The notes: a model not told the origin generated them from the letters alone. A stretch of 64,000 nucleotides of DNA from CADEDH01 sp039201605 (GCA_039201605.1 JBCCRO010000001.1:236002-300001); one strand, 5' to 3'; counted from the first letter of the stretch, positions 46,866 to 55,484 are shown. A program made the numbers and translations.

Positions 46866-48068
46866 GTGCCTGCAGAAACCGACACCGAGCCCGTGACGTT
46901 CGATGCCACCCTCGCCCTCGAGGCCCTGCTCGACGACCAGCATCCGCTGAAGGTCGACTGCACCGAGTGGGCGAGGACCGACCTGGCCGATCCGACGCTG
47001 GTCGAGCGCGATCAGACGTGCACGTTCTGGGCCGAGGGCTGGCGACGCTGCGCCGAGCGGGGAATCCAGAGCGTCGTCGTCGATCCGACCTACGGCGGCC
47101 GGGGCCTCGACCTGGTATCGGGGATGCTGACCTTCGAGGGCCTCAGCGTCGGCTGCGACGACGGCGGGCTGGTGTTCGCCCTCAGCTCGCAGATCTGGAC
47201 GGTGCAGATGGCCCTGGAGCGCTTCGGCTCCGAGGAGCAGAAGCAGCGGTGGTTGCCGTCGATGGTCGACGGGTCGGTCATCGGGTGCTTCGCCATGTCC
47301 GAGCACGGCGCCGGCTCCGACGCCCTCGCCCTGTCGGCCACTGCGACCAAGACCGACGACGGCTACGTGCTCAACGGCACCAAGGCCTGGGTGACCCTGT
47401 CGCCGGTGGCCGACGTCGCCATCGTGTTCGCCACCGTCAATCCCGACGTGGGGCGCTGGGGGGTGACGGCGTTCTGCGTCGACATGAGCACCCCGGGGAT
47501 CGAGGTCCAGCCCAACCGATCCAAGATGGGGCTGCGGACCACCCCCTTCGCCGACATCGTCTTCACCGACGCCGTCGTGCCAGCCTCGGCCCGCATGGGG
47601 GGCGAGGGGGCGGGGGCCTCGATCTTCTCCGCCGCCATGGAGTCGGAGCGGGCCTTCCTGCTCGCCGGCTCGGTGGGTCGCCTCGAGCGGCAGGTGGCCG
47701 ACGCCGTCACCTACGCCAACGGGCGGGAGCAGTTCGGCCAGCCCGTCGGGGCCTTCCAGAGCGTCTCCCACGAGATCGCCTCGATGAAGGTGGCCCATGA
47801 GAACGCCCGCAACCTGCTGTACAAGGCGGCGGCCCTCCAGGCCCGGGGGGAGCCCTCGATGATGGCGGCCGCCCTGGCCAAGCTGGCGGCGAGCGAGGCC
47901 GCGGTCGCCGGATCGCTCAGCGCCATCCGGGTCCACGGGGCCCGGGGGTTCGTCAGCGAGTTCGGGGTGGAGCGCCCGCTGCGGGACAGCGTCGGCGGCC
48001 TGATCTACGGCGGCACCTCCGGGGTGCAGCTCAACATCGTGGCCCGTCTTCTCGGCCTGCCGGGCTGA
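46866..48068 (+). CDS. acyl-CoA dehydrogenase family flavoprotein (possible carrier-bound substrate oxidase)
   Basis: GTG at 46866 has GGAGGT 5 bases upstream and starts a 400-residue FAD enzyme. The acyl-CoA dehydrogenase fold is shown by FAMSEHGAGSD, YVLNGTKAWVT, GREQFGQPVGAFQSV and the C-terminal IYGGTSGVQ. The common base in Y-E-G-T is Gly here, so the base may be the Glu in AMESER, as in isovaleryl-CoA dehydrogenase and some relatives. It is divergent from a stand-alone adenylation enzyme and carrier protein. That trio matches the PltF-PltL-PltE system that oxidises prolyl-carrier to pyrrolyl-carrier. An ordinary fatty-acid role is the alternative. Confidence 0.88.
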   Translation: MPAETDTEPVTFDATLALEALLDDQHPLKVDCTEWARTDLADPTLVERDQTCTFWAEGWRRCAERGIQSVVVDPTYGGRGLDLVSGMLTFEGLSVGCDDGGLVFALSSQIWTVQMALERFGSEEQKQRWLPSMVDGSVIGCFAMSEHGAGSDALALSATATKTDDGYVLNGTKAWVTLSPVADVAIVFATVNPDVGRWGVTAFCVDMSTPGIEVQPNRSKMGLRTTPFADIVFTDAVVPASARMGGEGAGASIFSAAMESERAFLLAGSVGRLERQVADAVTYANGREQFGQPVGAFQSVSHEIASMKVAHENARNLLYKAAALQARGEPSMMAAALAKLAASEAAVAGSLSAIRVHGARGFVSEFGVERPLRDSVGGLIYGGTSGVQLNIVARLLGLPG

Positions 48069-48131
48069 CGGCCACGCCCGGCCGGGGGCCCTCGGTTCGC
48101 ACCCCGGGCGAGGGTGGGCCACGCTGGAGCG

Positions 48132-49031
48132 ATGAAGATCCGCATCGGCTACGGGCTCGGCACCCGCAGCGACACCAACGACCAGGAGCGGTTCGCCCAG
48201 CTGGTCGACGGCCTGGAACGACTCCGCTTCGACTCGCTGTGGCTGTCGGAGCGCATCACCGGGGAATGCCCCGACCCGCTGGTCGGCATGGCCTTCGCCT
48301 GCGGCCGCACCACCAGGTTGAAGGTCGGCATGTCGGTCATGGTCCTCCCCGGGCGCAACCCGGTGGTGCTGGCCAAGTCGATCGCCAGCCTCGACCGGCT
48401 GTCCGGCGGGCGTGTGCTGCCCGCCTTCGGCCTGGGGGCGGCCAACGCCGCCGAGCACCAGGCCTTCGGCGTGGAGAAGACCGATCGGGGCGGCTGGTTC
48501 AACGAGGCCATGCCGCTCATGCGTCGGCTGTGGAGCGAGGACCGGGTGTCGCACGACGGCAAGCGGTTCACCATCAGCGACGTGACGGTTCGACCGAAGC
48601 CGGTGCAGGATCCGGTCGAGGTGTGGCTCGGCGGCATCGCCCCGCTGGAACTCAAGCGGGTCGGCCGCCACGGTGACGGCTGGTTGCCGTCGTTCTGCAC
48701 CGCGCCCCAGGTGGCCGAGGCCCGCCAGGTCATCGAGGAGGTGGCGGCGGAGCACGACCGCAAGATCGACGCCGGGCACTTCGGGGCGCTGATTCCCTAC
48801 CGGGCAGACGGGGCCGACATCCCCGACGCCATGGCCGCCGTGCTGGCCGCCCGCAACCCCGATGCCGCCCCGGACGAGATCATCCCCACCCTGAGCGGTC
48901 TACCGGCCGCCATCGGACGGTTCGTCGACGTCGGGTTCAGCAAGTTCGTCCTGGTCCCGGCGGCCGAGCCGGCCGACTGGGACGACGAGCTGGAGCACCT
49001 CGCCTCGCTGGTGAAGCCGCTGGAGAACTGA
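48132..49031 (+). CDS. LLM-class flavin/F420-dependent oxidoreductase
   Basis: A luciferase-like monooxygenase fold protein of 299 residues. Typical parts are GYGLGTRSDTNDQERFAQ at the start, KVGMSVMVLPGRNPVVLAKS, a loop with LGAANAAEHQAFGV, and VEVWLGGIAPLELKRVGRHGDGWLP near the cofactor site. Actinobacterial members of this size commonly use F420 or FMN; the cofactor cannot be decided by eye. It follows the acyl-CoA dehydrogenase gene by 63 bases on the same strand, so it may belong to the biosynthetic locus or simply be its neighbour. Confidence 0.88.
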   Translation: MKIRIGYGLGTRSDTNDQERFAQLVDGLERLRFDSLWLSERITGECPDPLVGMAFACGRTTRLKVGMSVMVLPGRNPVVLAKSIASLDRLSGGRVLPAFGLGAANAAEHQAFGVEKTDRGGWFNEAMPLMRRLWSEDRVSHDGKRFTISDVTVRPKPVQDPVEVWLGGIAPLELKRVGRHGDGWLPSFCTAPQVAEARQVIEEVAAEHDRKIDAGHFGALIPYRADGADIPDAMAAVLAARNPDAAPDEIIPTLSGLPAAIGRFVDVGFSKFVLVPAAEPADWDDELEHLASLVKPLEN

Positions 49032-49049
49032 GGGCCGGCGACGCCGGGG

Positions 49050-50468
49050 TCAGCGTCCCTGGGCCGCCGCCAGCTCCTCGGGCGTCCGGGGTGGGAGCAC
49101 ACCGGCCAGTTCGAGGGTCCAGGCGTTGTGGAGGTCGGGTTCGACCACCACGATCCGGTGGTTGCCGGTGTCGGCCACGAGGATGTGGCCCGACGGCAGC
49201 AGGCAGCTGCCGGCCGGCCGGTTCAGCCCGGCCAGGCCCAGGGTGCGGATGCGACGGTTCGCCAGCCGCCGCAGGCGACTGTTGCCGGTGTCGACGATCA
49301 CGATCGAGCCGTCGTCGAGCACGGTGAGGGCCGAGGGGCGCTGCAGCATGGCCTTGTGGGCCGGGCCGTCGACCAGGCCCCACTCGAAGAAGCCGTTGCC
49401 GGTGATGGTGGCGACCCGACCCCGGTCGGTGAGGAGCCGGAGGTTGCTCGACGCCGCATCGCAGAACACCAGGCCGGCCTCGGTGCGGGCGATCCCGGTG
49501 GGCTGAGCCAGATCGGCAACGGCGGCGTCGCCGTCGGCCGAGCCGGAGTTGCCCGAGCCGGCGATCAGGCCGGTGGTGACGGTCTCGGCGTTGTGCTTGA
49601 TCACGCGGTAGAGCTTGTCCCGACCGCCGTCGGCCACGACGAGGCTGCCGTCGATGTCGATGGTGAGGCCCGTCGGGCGGACGAAGTCGTCGGCCAGCAG
49701 TCGCCGTTGGCGGGCGCCCAGATCGAGGTAGCTGATGGCGCCGGCGCGCTGCTCGGCCACGTAGATGCCTTCGCCGTCGTCGGCCACGACGGCCGAGGGG
49801 TGGTCGAAGCCGTCGATCTCGGCGGTCGCGGTCGCCGTCCGCACCGCATCGTCGAGCTCGAAGAGCAGGAGGCGGTTGTGGGCGGAGTCGGCAACGACCA
49901 ATTCGCCGCCCGCCCGTACGGTCACCGCCTCGGGGAAGGCGAGGTCGAAGGGGGGCGGTGCGAACGGGCTGATCGTCGGTAGCGCCGGTGGTTCCTCGCC
50001 GATCTCGTACATGTTCTGGGCCTGTTGGAGGCCGAGGCCCACGCTCTGCATGAGGGTGTCGAGGCCGTCGGTGCCGTCGAGCGAGCCGAGTACCCGGCCC
50101 CTGCCGTCGATGACGACCGTGGCGGGCCAGCCGCCGGGGTTGTACCGGTTCCAGGTGGTGTAGCCCGGGTCGTGCACGCAGTAGGTGGTGATGCGGTGTT
50201 GGGCCATGGCCGCCCGCACCTCCTCCACGTTCTCCTCGTAGGGGAACCGGGGCGTGTGCACGCCCAGGACGACGACCCCCGGCCCGGCGCCGGCCTCCAG
50301 GTCCTGCATCTGGCGCATGCGGAGCAGTGAGGCTTCGCACCCGAAGGACCAGAACACGACGATCACCACCCGACCCCGGAGGTTCTCCCAGGGGAGGGGC
50401 GGACTGGTCAACCACTCTTGCCCGGCGACGGGCGGCGCTACCGGCAACACGGTCGCTCCATCGGCCAC
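49050..50468 (-). CDS. thioredoxin-like domain plus NHL-repeat beta-propeller protein
   Basis: The N-terminal 150 residues are thioredoxin-like (VVIVVFWSFGCEASLL). The rest (about 160-470) is an NHL beta-propeller with repeated units such as VADSAHNRLLLF, VADGGRDKLYRV and VADTGNHRIVVV. This is the NHLRC2-like plan. The thioredoxin site reads FGCEA, so only one cysteine remains and classical disulfide exchange is unlikely. There is no clear signal peptide, which suggests a cytosolic protein. GTG at 50468 is preferred because of an AAGGCGG stretch before it; GTG at 50498 is possible. Function is unknown. Confidence 0.82.
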   Translation of the reverse strand: MADGATVLPVAPPVAGQEWLTSPPLPWENLRGRVVIVVFWSFGCEASLLRMRQMQDLEAGAGPGVVVLGVHTPRFPYEENVEEVRAAMAQHRITTYCVHDPGYTTWNRYNPGGWPATVVIDGRGRVLGSLDGTDGLDTLMQSVGLGLQQAQNMYEIGEEPPALPTISPFAPPPFDLAFPEAVTVRAGGELVVADSAHNRLLLFELDDAVRTATATAEIDGFDHPSAVVADDGEGIYVAEQRAGAISYLDLGARQRRLLADDFVRPTGLTIDIDGSLVVADGGRDKLYRVIKHNAETVTTGLIAGSGNSGSADGDAAVADLAQPTGIARTEAGLVFCDAASSNLRLLTDRGRVATITGNGFFEWGLVDGPAHKAMLQRPSALTVLDDGSIVIVDTGNSRLRRLANRRIRTLGLAGLNRPAGSCLLPSGHILVADTGNHRIVVVEPDLHNAWTLELAGVLPPRTPEELAAAQGR

Positions 50469-50538
50469 CGCGGCCCCGCCTTGAGCCCGACGGCCCACAG
50501 GTGGGCGGAGGGTCGCTCGGCCGGCCGGTGAGGTGGCC

Positions 50539-51012
50539 CTAGCCCGACCGCACCGCCGACTCCCGGGCGGCGGCCGCCACCCGTTCCAGGACGGCGGCGA
50601 TCACCGGGCGCTCCTCGGGGCGGATCAGGTCGATCAGCCGGGCCCGCACGTCGGCCACGTGGATCGGGGCGACGCGGACGATGAGGTCCATGCCCTGGTC
50701 GGTGATGACGGCGAAGGTGCCCCGGCGGTCGTCGGGACACTTCTCCCGGCGGACGAGGCCCCGCTCGGACAGCCGGTTTATCCGCTGGGTGAGCCGGGCC
50801 TGGGAGTGCAGGAGGCGGTCCGACAGCTCGGTCATACGGAGCCGGTGATCGTCGGCCTCCGACAGGTGGACCAGGACCTCGTAGTCCTCGAAGCTGAGCG
50901 ACGCCGCTTTCTTGACGGTGGCGTCGAGCAGTTGGCCGACCCGGCCGGTCGCTTCGAGGAAGGCCAGCCAGATCCGCATCTCCGTCTCGTCGAGCCACGG
51001 GTCGTGATCCAT
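50539..51012 (-). CDS. MarR-family transcriptional regulator
   Basis: A 157-residue winged-helix regulator. SFEDYEVLVHLSEADDHRLRMTELSDRLL leads into the recognition helix SQARLTQRINRLSERGLV and the wing REKCPDDRRGTFAVIT, which are standard MarR features. It is divergent from yceI, and the 113-base gap holds a repeated 12-mer near both starts that is the likely binding site. TAGGGT lies 7 bases before its ATG. Confidence 0.93.
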   Translation of the reverse strand: MDHDPWLDETEMRIWLAFLEATGRVGQLLDATVKKAASLSFEDYEVLVHLSEADDHRLRMTELSDRLLHSQARLTQRINRLSERGLVRREKCPDDRRGTFAVITDQGMDLIVRVAPIHVADVRARLIDLIRPEERPVIAAVLERVAAAARESAVRSG

Positions 51013-51019
51013 GTCACCC

Positions 51020-51025
51020 ACCCTA
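51020..51025 (-). promoter_or_regulatory. -10 box for probably leaderless marR-type gene
   Basis: On the minus strand TAGGGT is 7 bases before the ATG at 51012, with only a weak purine stretch between. Confidence 0.45.
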
Positions 51026-51045
51026 GCGCCACGGTTGCTTTTCCC

Positions 51046-51080
51046 TAAACCTTTAAGTACCTTTCTCTTAAACCTTTAAG
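51046..51080. promoter_or_regulatory. tandem operator repeats for the MarR regulator
   Basis: TAAACCTTTAAG occurs twice, at 51046-51057 and 51069-51080, a spacing of 23 bases (about two helix turns). The AT-rich repeats stand out from the GC-rich surroundings and lie between the divergent regulator and yceI genes. MarR dimers commonly bind such TTTAA-centred sites. Confidence 0.65.
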
Positions 51081-51125
51081 GATCGCCGCTCCGGGCGATC
51101 TCGACGACACACAAGGAGACCCCCC

Positions 51126-51671
51126 ATGACCGCTCCCTCGCTCGCCCCCGGTGCCTGGACCATCGAGCCCGCCCACTCCGAGGTCGGCTTCACCGTCCGG
51201 CACCTCGGCCTGTCCAAGGTCCGAGGCCGGTTCAACGCCTTCTCCGGCTCGGTGACCATCGGTGACGACGCCGCCGCCAGCGCCGTCGAGGCCACGGTCG
51301 ACCTCGCCTCGGTGGACACCAACAACAGCGATCGCGACAACCACCTGCGCAGCACCGACTTCTTCGCCGTCGAGCAGCATCCGCAGATGACCTTCCGGTC
51401 GACGGCGGTCACCGAGTCGAGCCTGGACGGCGAGCTGACGATAAACGGCGTGACCAAGCCGGTCAGCCTTGACCTCGAATTCCACGGTGTCGCCGTCGAC
51501 GCCTACGAGACCACCCGAGCCGGTTTCAGCGCCAGTGGCGAGATCCTCCGCAGCGACTACGGCATCGACTTCAACGCCCCCCTCGGGATGGACGGGATGC
51601 TCATCGGCGACAAGGTCGCCATCGAGCTGGAGATCCAGGCCGTACCGGCCGCTGTTCCCGCCGCCGGCTGA
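51126..51671 (+). CDS. YceI-family lipid-binding-like protein
   Basis: The 181-residue protein starts with GAWTIEPAHSEVGFTVRHLGLSKVRGRF, the YceI signature. It keeps the pattern SVDTNNSDRDNHLRSTDFFAVEQHPQM and ends with a strand-rich half (lipocalin-like barrel that binds polyprenoid in studied cases). There is no signal peptide, so this member should be cytosolic. AAGGAG precedes the ATG. It is paired with a pirin gene 30 bases downstream and a divergent MarR regulator, a set often seen under redox or aromatic-compound control. Confidence 0.93.
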   Translation: MTAPSLAPGAWTIEPAHSEVGFTVRHLGLSKVRGRFNAFSGSVTIGDDAAASAVEATVDLASVDTNNSDRDNHLRSTDFFAVEQHPQMTFRSTAVTESSLDGELTINGVTKPVSLDLEFHGVAVDAYETTRAGFSASGEILRSDYGIDFNAPLGMDGMLIGDKVAIELEIQAVPAAVPAAG

Positions 51672-51701
51672 CCCGCCGTAGACCACGGTAAAGGAGTGAC
51701 G

Positions 51702-52445
51702 ATGGTGACCACCGAGACCCCGACCCCCGGCCCCACGATCGCGATCCGTCGGGCCGCCTCACGCCCCCGGACCCGGCTGGGGTGGCTCGACAGCCACCAC
51801 AGCTTCAGCTTCGGTCGGCACTACGACCCGGCCAACGTCGGCCACGGTCTGCTGATCGTGTCCAACGACGACGTCGTCGCCCCCGGCGGCGGCTTCGGCA
51901 CCCACAGCCACCGCGACATGGAGATCGTGACGTGGGTGCTGGAGGGGCGGCTCGAACACCGAGACTCCGAGGGCAACCACGGTGTTCTCTATCCCGGACT
52001 GGCCCAGCGGATGTCGGCCGGCACCGGCATCAGCCACTCGGAGATGAACGGTAGCGACAGCGAGCCGGTGCACTTCGTGCAGATGTGGGTGCCACCGTCG
52101 TCCGCCGGGTCGCCGCCCGGCTACGAGCAGCGTGACGTGTCCGATCGGCTGGCGGGCGGGACGCTGGCGCCGGTGGCCTCCGGGCGGGGGCACGACGGGG
52201 CCATCGCCATCAACCAGCCGGGTGCCGTCCTCCATGTCGGCCGGCCGACGGCCGGCGACACGGTGACCCTGCCCGACGCCCCCTACGTCCACCTCTACGT
52301 CGCCCGGGGCGCGGTAGGCATCGACGGCGAGCGTCTCGACACCGGCGACGCCGCCCGGCTTCGCCACGCCGGCCCGGTCAGCGTGACGGTGGAGGAGGCG
52401 GCCGAGCTGATCGTGTGGGAGTCCGACCGGGACGCCGGTCGCTGA
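51702..52445 (+). CDS. pirin-family protein
   Basis: A bicupin of 247 residues. The metal site residues are in FGTHSHRDMEIVTWVLEG and the following HRDSEGNHGVLYPG, with GTGISHSEMN in the first cupin, all conserved in pirins. Pirins bind iron, and some act as quercetin dioxygenases or as redox-sensing cofactors. AAAGGAG precedes the ATG at 51702. It is probably co-transcribed with yceI and controlled by the MarR regulator. Confidence 0.93.
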   Translation: MVTTETPTPGPTIAIRRAASRPRTRLGWLDSHHSFSFGRHYDPANVGHGLLIVSNDDVVAPGGGFGTHSHRDMEIVTWVLEGRLEHRDSEGNHGVLYPGLAQRMSAGTGISHSEMNGSDSEPVHFVQMWVPPSSAGSPPGYEQRDVSDRLAGGTLAPVASGRGHDGAIAINQPGAVLHVGRPTAGDTVTLPDAPYVHLYVARGAVGIDGERLDTGDAARLRHAGPVSVTVEEAAELIVWESDRDAGR

Positions 52446-52540
52446 TCGGGCGGGTGGGTCGGCCCGACGGGCCGCGGCCGATGGCGGTCGCGGCCCACGT
52501 CGGCCCGCCCGTCCGGCTCGGCCGCCCCGGCCGTCGGTGA

Positions 52541-52568
52541 CGCTGTCGCTGTCGCTGTCGCTGTCGCT
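52541..52568. repeat. short tandem repeat CGCTGT x4.7
   Basis: Four full copies and one partial copy of CGCTGT lie in the 202-base gap between the pirin and acyl-CoA ligase genes. No coding role is apparent. Confidence 0.8.
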
Positions 52569-52647
52569 CATGGTGTCGGCTGTTGATGGTCCGCGGCCTC
52601 GACTACCTTGATGGCCGCAAGGTGTCGAGCAGCTGAAGGGGTACGAC

Positions 52648-54183
52648 ATGAAGGTTCCGTTGACGATCAACGATTTCCTCGATCGAGGCGTCGCCGTCTA
52701 TCCCGATCGGGTCGCCATCGTCGATGAGCCCGACCAGGTGGCGCCCTCTCTCGGTGAGATCACGTACCGCCAGCTGGGCGACATCCGCCGCCAGATGGGT
52801 GTGGCGATGGACAAGCTCGGCCTCCCGATGGGGGCCCGGGTGGCGATGGTGTCGCACAACTCGGCCCGCCTCCTCACGTCGTTCTACGGCGTCAGCGGCA
52901 ACGGTCGGATCTTCGTCCCGATCAACTTCCGCCTCAGCGCCGACGAGGTGTCCTACATCGTCGAGCACTGCGGGGCCGACGCCCTCCTGATCGACCCCGA
53001 GTTGGAGGAGGCGCTCAAGGGCGTCGACTGCAAGATGAAGTGGGTGATGGGGCCCGAGTCCGACGCCGTCTGGTACGGCCACGAGGGTCAGCCCGAGCCG
53101 TGGGTGCCCGACGAGGACGCCACCGCATCCATCAACTACACCTCGGGCACCACCGCCCGGCCCAAGGGGGTTGAGCAGACCCACCGGGCCCGCTGGATCA
53201 ACGCCACCACCTTCGGCTGGCAGGCGGCGGTCACCGACCGCGACGTCTACCTCCACACCCTGCCGATGTTCCACTGCGACGGGTGGGGGATGCTGTACAC
53301 CGTCACCGGCATGGGCGTGAAGCACGTCGTGCTGCGCAAGGTCGACGGGGTGGAGATCCTCAACCGGGTCCGCGATCACGGTGTCACCCTGATGTGCGGC
53401 GCCCCGGCGGTGTGCGCCGCCGTGCTGGATGCGGCCCAGAACTGGGAGGGCGAGATCCCGGGCGGCGGCAAGGTGCGCATGGTCGTGGCCGGCGCCCCGC
53501 CGCCAACCGCCACCATCGAGGCGATGGAGACCGTGCTCGGTTGGGAGTTCATCCAGATCTACGGCCTCACCGAGACCGCCCCGCTGCTCACCTTCAACCG
53601 CACCCGCCAGGAGTGGGACGATCTGACCCCGGGGGAGCGGGCCCAGAAGCTGGGTCGGGCCGGTGCTCCCTGCATCGGCATCACCATGGACGTCAGCCCC
53701 TCCGGCGAGCTGCTGGCCCAGGGCAACCACATCCTCGAGGGCTACTGGGAGAACCCCGAGGCGTCGGCCGAGGCGCTGGAGGGCGGCTGGTTCCACACCG
53801 GCGACGGTGGCTACCTCGACGACGAGGGCTACTACTCGATCACCGACCGCAAAAAGGACGTGATCATCTCCGGCGGCGAGAACGTGTCCTCGATCGAGGT
53901 GGAGGACGCCCTGTTCTCCCATCCGGCGGTCAGCGAGGTGGCCGTGATCGGCGTGCCCCACGAGAAGTGGGGCGAGACGGTCAAGGCCCTGGTCGTGCCG
54001 GGGGAGGGGTCGTCGGTCACCGAGCAGGAGCTGATCGACCACTGCCGGGAGAAGCTGGCCCACTACAAGTGTCCGACCACGATCGAGATCCGCGACGAGC
54101 TGGCTCGAACCGCCACCGGCAAGCTGCAGAAATACAAGCTTCGGGCTCCCTACTGGGAGGGCCGGGCGAAGCAGGTCAACTAG
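52648..54183 (+). CDS. acyl-CoA synthetase (AMP-binding, fatty acid type)
   Basis: A 511-residue ANL ligase that activates a carboxylic acid to its CoA thioester. Motifs are NYTSGTTARPKGVEQTHRA (P-loop), IYGLTETAPLL, WFHTGDGGYLDDEGY, ITDRKKDVIISGGENVSSIEVE and TATGKLQKYKLR with the C-terminal catalytic lysine. The form resembles long- or medium-chain FadD-type enzymes of actinobacteria. GAAGGGG precedes the ATG. A small lipoprotein gene begins directly after its stop codon. Confidence 0.92.
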   Translation: MKVPLTINDFLDRGVAVYPDRVAIVDEPDQVAPSLGEITYRQLGDIRRQMGVAMDKLGLPMGARVAMVSHNSARLLTSFYGVSGNGRIFVPINFRLSADEVSYIVEHCGADALLIDPELEEALKGVDCKMKWVMGPESDAVWYGHEGQPEPWVPDEDATASINYTSGTTARPKGVEQTHRARWINATTFGWQAAVTDRDVYLHTLPMFHCDGWGMLYTVTGMGVKHVVLRKVDGVEILNRVRDHGVTLMCGAPAVCAAVLDAAQNWEGEIPGGGKVRMVVAGAPPPTATIEAMETVLGWEFIQIYGLTETAPLLTFNRTRQEWDDLTPGERAQKLGRAGAPCIGITMDVSPSGELLAQGNHILEGYWENPEASAEALEGGWFHTGDGGYLDDEGYYSITDRKKDVIISGGENVSSIEVEDALFSHPAVSEVAVIGVPHEKWGETVKALVVPGEGSSVTEQELIDHCREKLAHYKCPTTIEIRDELARTATGKLQKYKLRAPYWEGRAKQVN

Positions 54184-54666
54184 GTGCCCCCACGCCGTGG
54201 GCCCGCTCGGGCCCTGACAACCGGACTGGTGGCGGCGGCGCTGGCTCTCCTCGTCGTCGGGTGCGGCGAGGAGTTCACCACCGAGCGGGCGGTCGACAGC
54301 TTCCAGAACGCCAACCCCGACGCCTCACTCACCGAATCGACCTGCGTCGTCGATCTGCTGGTCGACGAGTTCGGCCTGGGGCGGTTGGAGTCGGAGCTGG
54401 CGGCGGAGCCGCCCGAGGCCGGCTTCGAGGAGGCCCAGTTCCGGGCCATGTTCCGCTGCGGGCTCGAAGGCGACATCGAGGAGCAGATCACCGACCAGCT
54501 GGTGGCGACCGGGGTTGACGACGCCGACGCCCCCTGCGTGTCGGCGGAGCTGGTAGGGGCCCTGACCGACGACGACATCGACGTGCTCCTGTCCGGGGAG
54601 ATCACCGAGGAGTTCTCGGCCAAGTTCCTGGAGGCGATGGACGCCTGCGGCGCCCTCAACCCCTGA
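54184..54666 (+). CDS. small secreted lipoprotein of unknown function
   Basis: The GTG start touches the stop of the acyl-CoA ligase gene, so translation is probably coupled. The 160-residue protein has a signal peptide with lipobox LLVVGC at about residues 23-28. It is acidic and mostly helical, with four further cysteines (STCVVD, MFRCGL, APCVSA, DACGAL) that could form two disulfides. The DFxNANPDxSLTESTCVVDxL opening and repeated helix-Cys pattern suggest a small conserved domain, but I do not recognise a named family. Confidence 0.7.
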   Translation: MPPRRGPARALTTGLVAAALALLVVGCGEEFTTERAVDSFQNANPDASLTESTCVVDLLVDEFGLGRLESELAAEPPEAGFEEAQFRAMFRCGLEGDIEEQITDQLVATGVDDADAPCVSAELVGALTDDDIDVLLSGEITEEFSAKFLEAMDACGALNP

Positions 54667-54763
54667 GGCGCCGCAGACCCTGAGGCACCCCACCCCAGGA
54701 GGCACCCTCAATCCGGGGGGCGCCCTCACCCTCGTTGAGGGACCCCAACCCCTGAGGCGCTCG

Positions 54764-54853
54764 CAGTCTTGGCGGGCCGAGAGGTGCGCCCGTCAGTCTC
54801 GGCGGGCCGAGGGGCGCGCCCGTCAGTCTCGGCGGGCCGAGGGGCGCGCCCGT
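54764..54853. repeat. three tandem 30-bp repeats with internal dyad
   Basis: Three exact-length units at 54764-54793, 54794-54823 and 54824-54853; the last two are identical and the first differs at three positions. Each contains CTCGGCGGGCCGAG, which can fold into a short hairpin. They lie between the convergent lipoprotein and TetR genes. Confidence 0.9.
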
Positions 54854-54875
54854 CGATGAGGCGGCCGCTCGGCCG

Positions 54876-55454
54876 TCATCGGGGCGCCGGGTCGACCAGG
54901 CGGCGGACGATGGCGTCGACCATGGCGTCGACGTCGGCCTCGGGGTCGATCGGCACGGTCAGGGTGTCGAGGAGGAGGCCGTTGATGGCGTACTGGAGGA
55001 GGGCGATCTCCGTCGCGCCGCCCGGCAGGCCCTGCGCCTGGTTGAAGGCGACGTCCTCGCGGTAGGCGCCCTGGAGGGTGGGGCCCAGCACCGCGGCCAG
55101 GCCGGGCCGCCGCCTCGCCTCCAGCCGGAGCTCGAACAGGGCCAGGGTGAGATCGGGCTCAGCCGTCGTGCGCTCGACGATGTAGCGGATGTAGTCGACC
55201 AACAGGTCGAGGTCGGGTCGGCGCCGGGCCAGCTCGGCCAGCCGTTCGGGAGTCGGACCGATGCGGACGAAGACGTGCTCGGCCAGCGCCCCCAGGAGTT
55301 CGTCGCGCGAGCCGAAGTAGTTGGAGCAGGTGCCGGTGGGGACCCCGGCCTCGGTATCGACCGCCCGGTGGGTGAGGCCTCGGGCGCCGGCCCGGGCCAG
55401 TACCCGGAGTCCGGCATCGGCCAGTTCCTTGCGTCGGGTCGGATTGGTCGGCAT
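54876..55454 (-). CDS. TetR-family transcriptional regulator
   Basis: ATG at 55454 starts a 192-residue regulator. The N-terminal HTH is RRKELADAGLRVLARAGARGLTHRAVDTEAGVPTGTCSNYFGSRDELL, with the usual tyrosine-phenylalanine after the recognition helix. The helical effector domain follows. It faces a DHFR-like reductase gene across a gap with an 11-bp inverted repeat, its probable target. TACGAT lies 7 bases before the ATG, suggesting a leaderless mRNA. Confidence 0.93.
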   Translation of the reverse strand: MPTNPTRRKELADAGLRVLARAGARGLTHRAVDTEAGVPTGTCSNYFGSRDELLGALAEHVFVRIGPTPERLAELARRRPDLDLLVDYIRYIVERTTAEPDLTLALFELRLEARRRPGLAAVLGPTLQGAYREDVAFNQAQGLPGGATEIALLQYAINGLLLDTLTVPIDPEADVDAMVDAIVRRLVDPAPR

Positions 55455-55461
55455 GGCGTGG

Positions 55462-55467
55462 ATCGTA
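55462..55467 (-). promoter_or_regulatory. -10 box for probably leaderless tetR-type gene
   Basis: On the minus strand TACGAT is 7 bases before the ATG at 55454. Confidence 0.4.
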
Positions 55468-55484
55468 GCCCTTATCACGACAGG

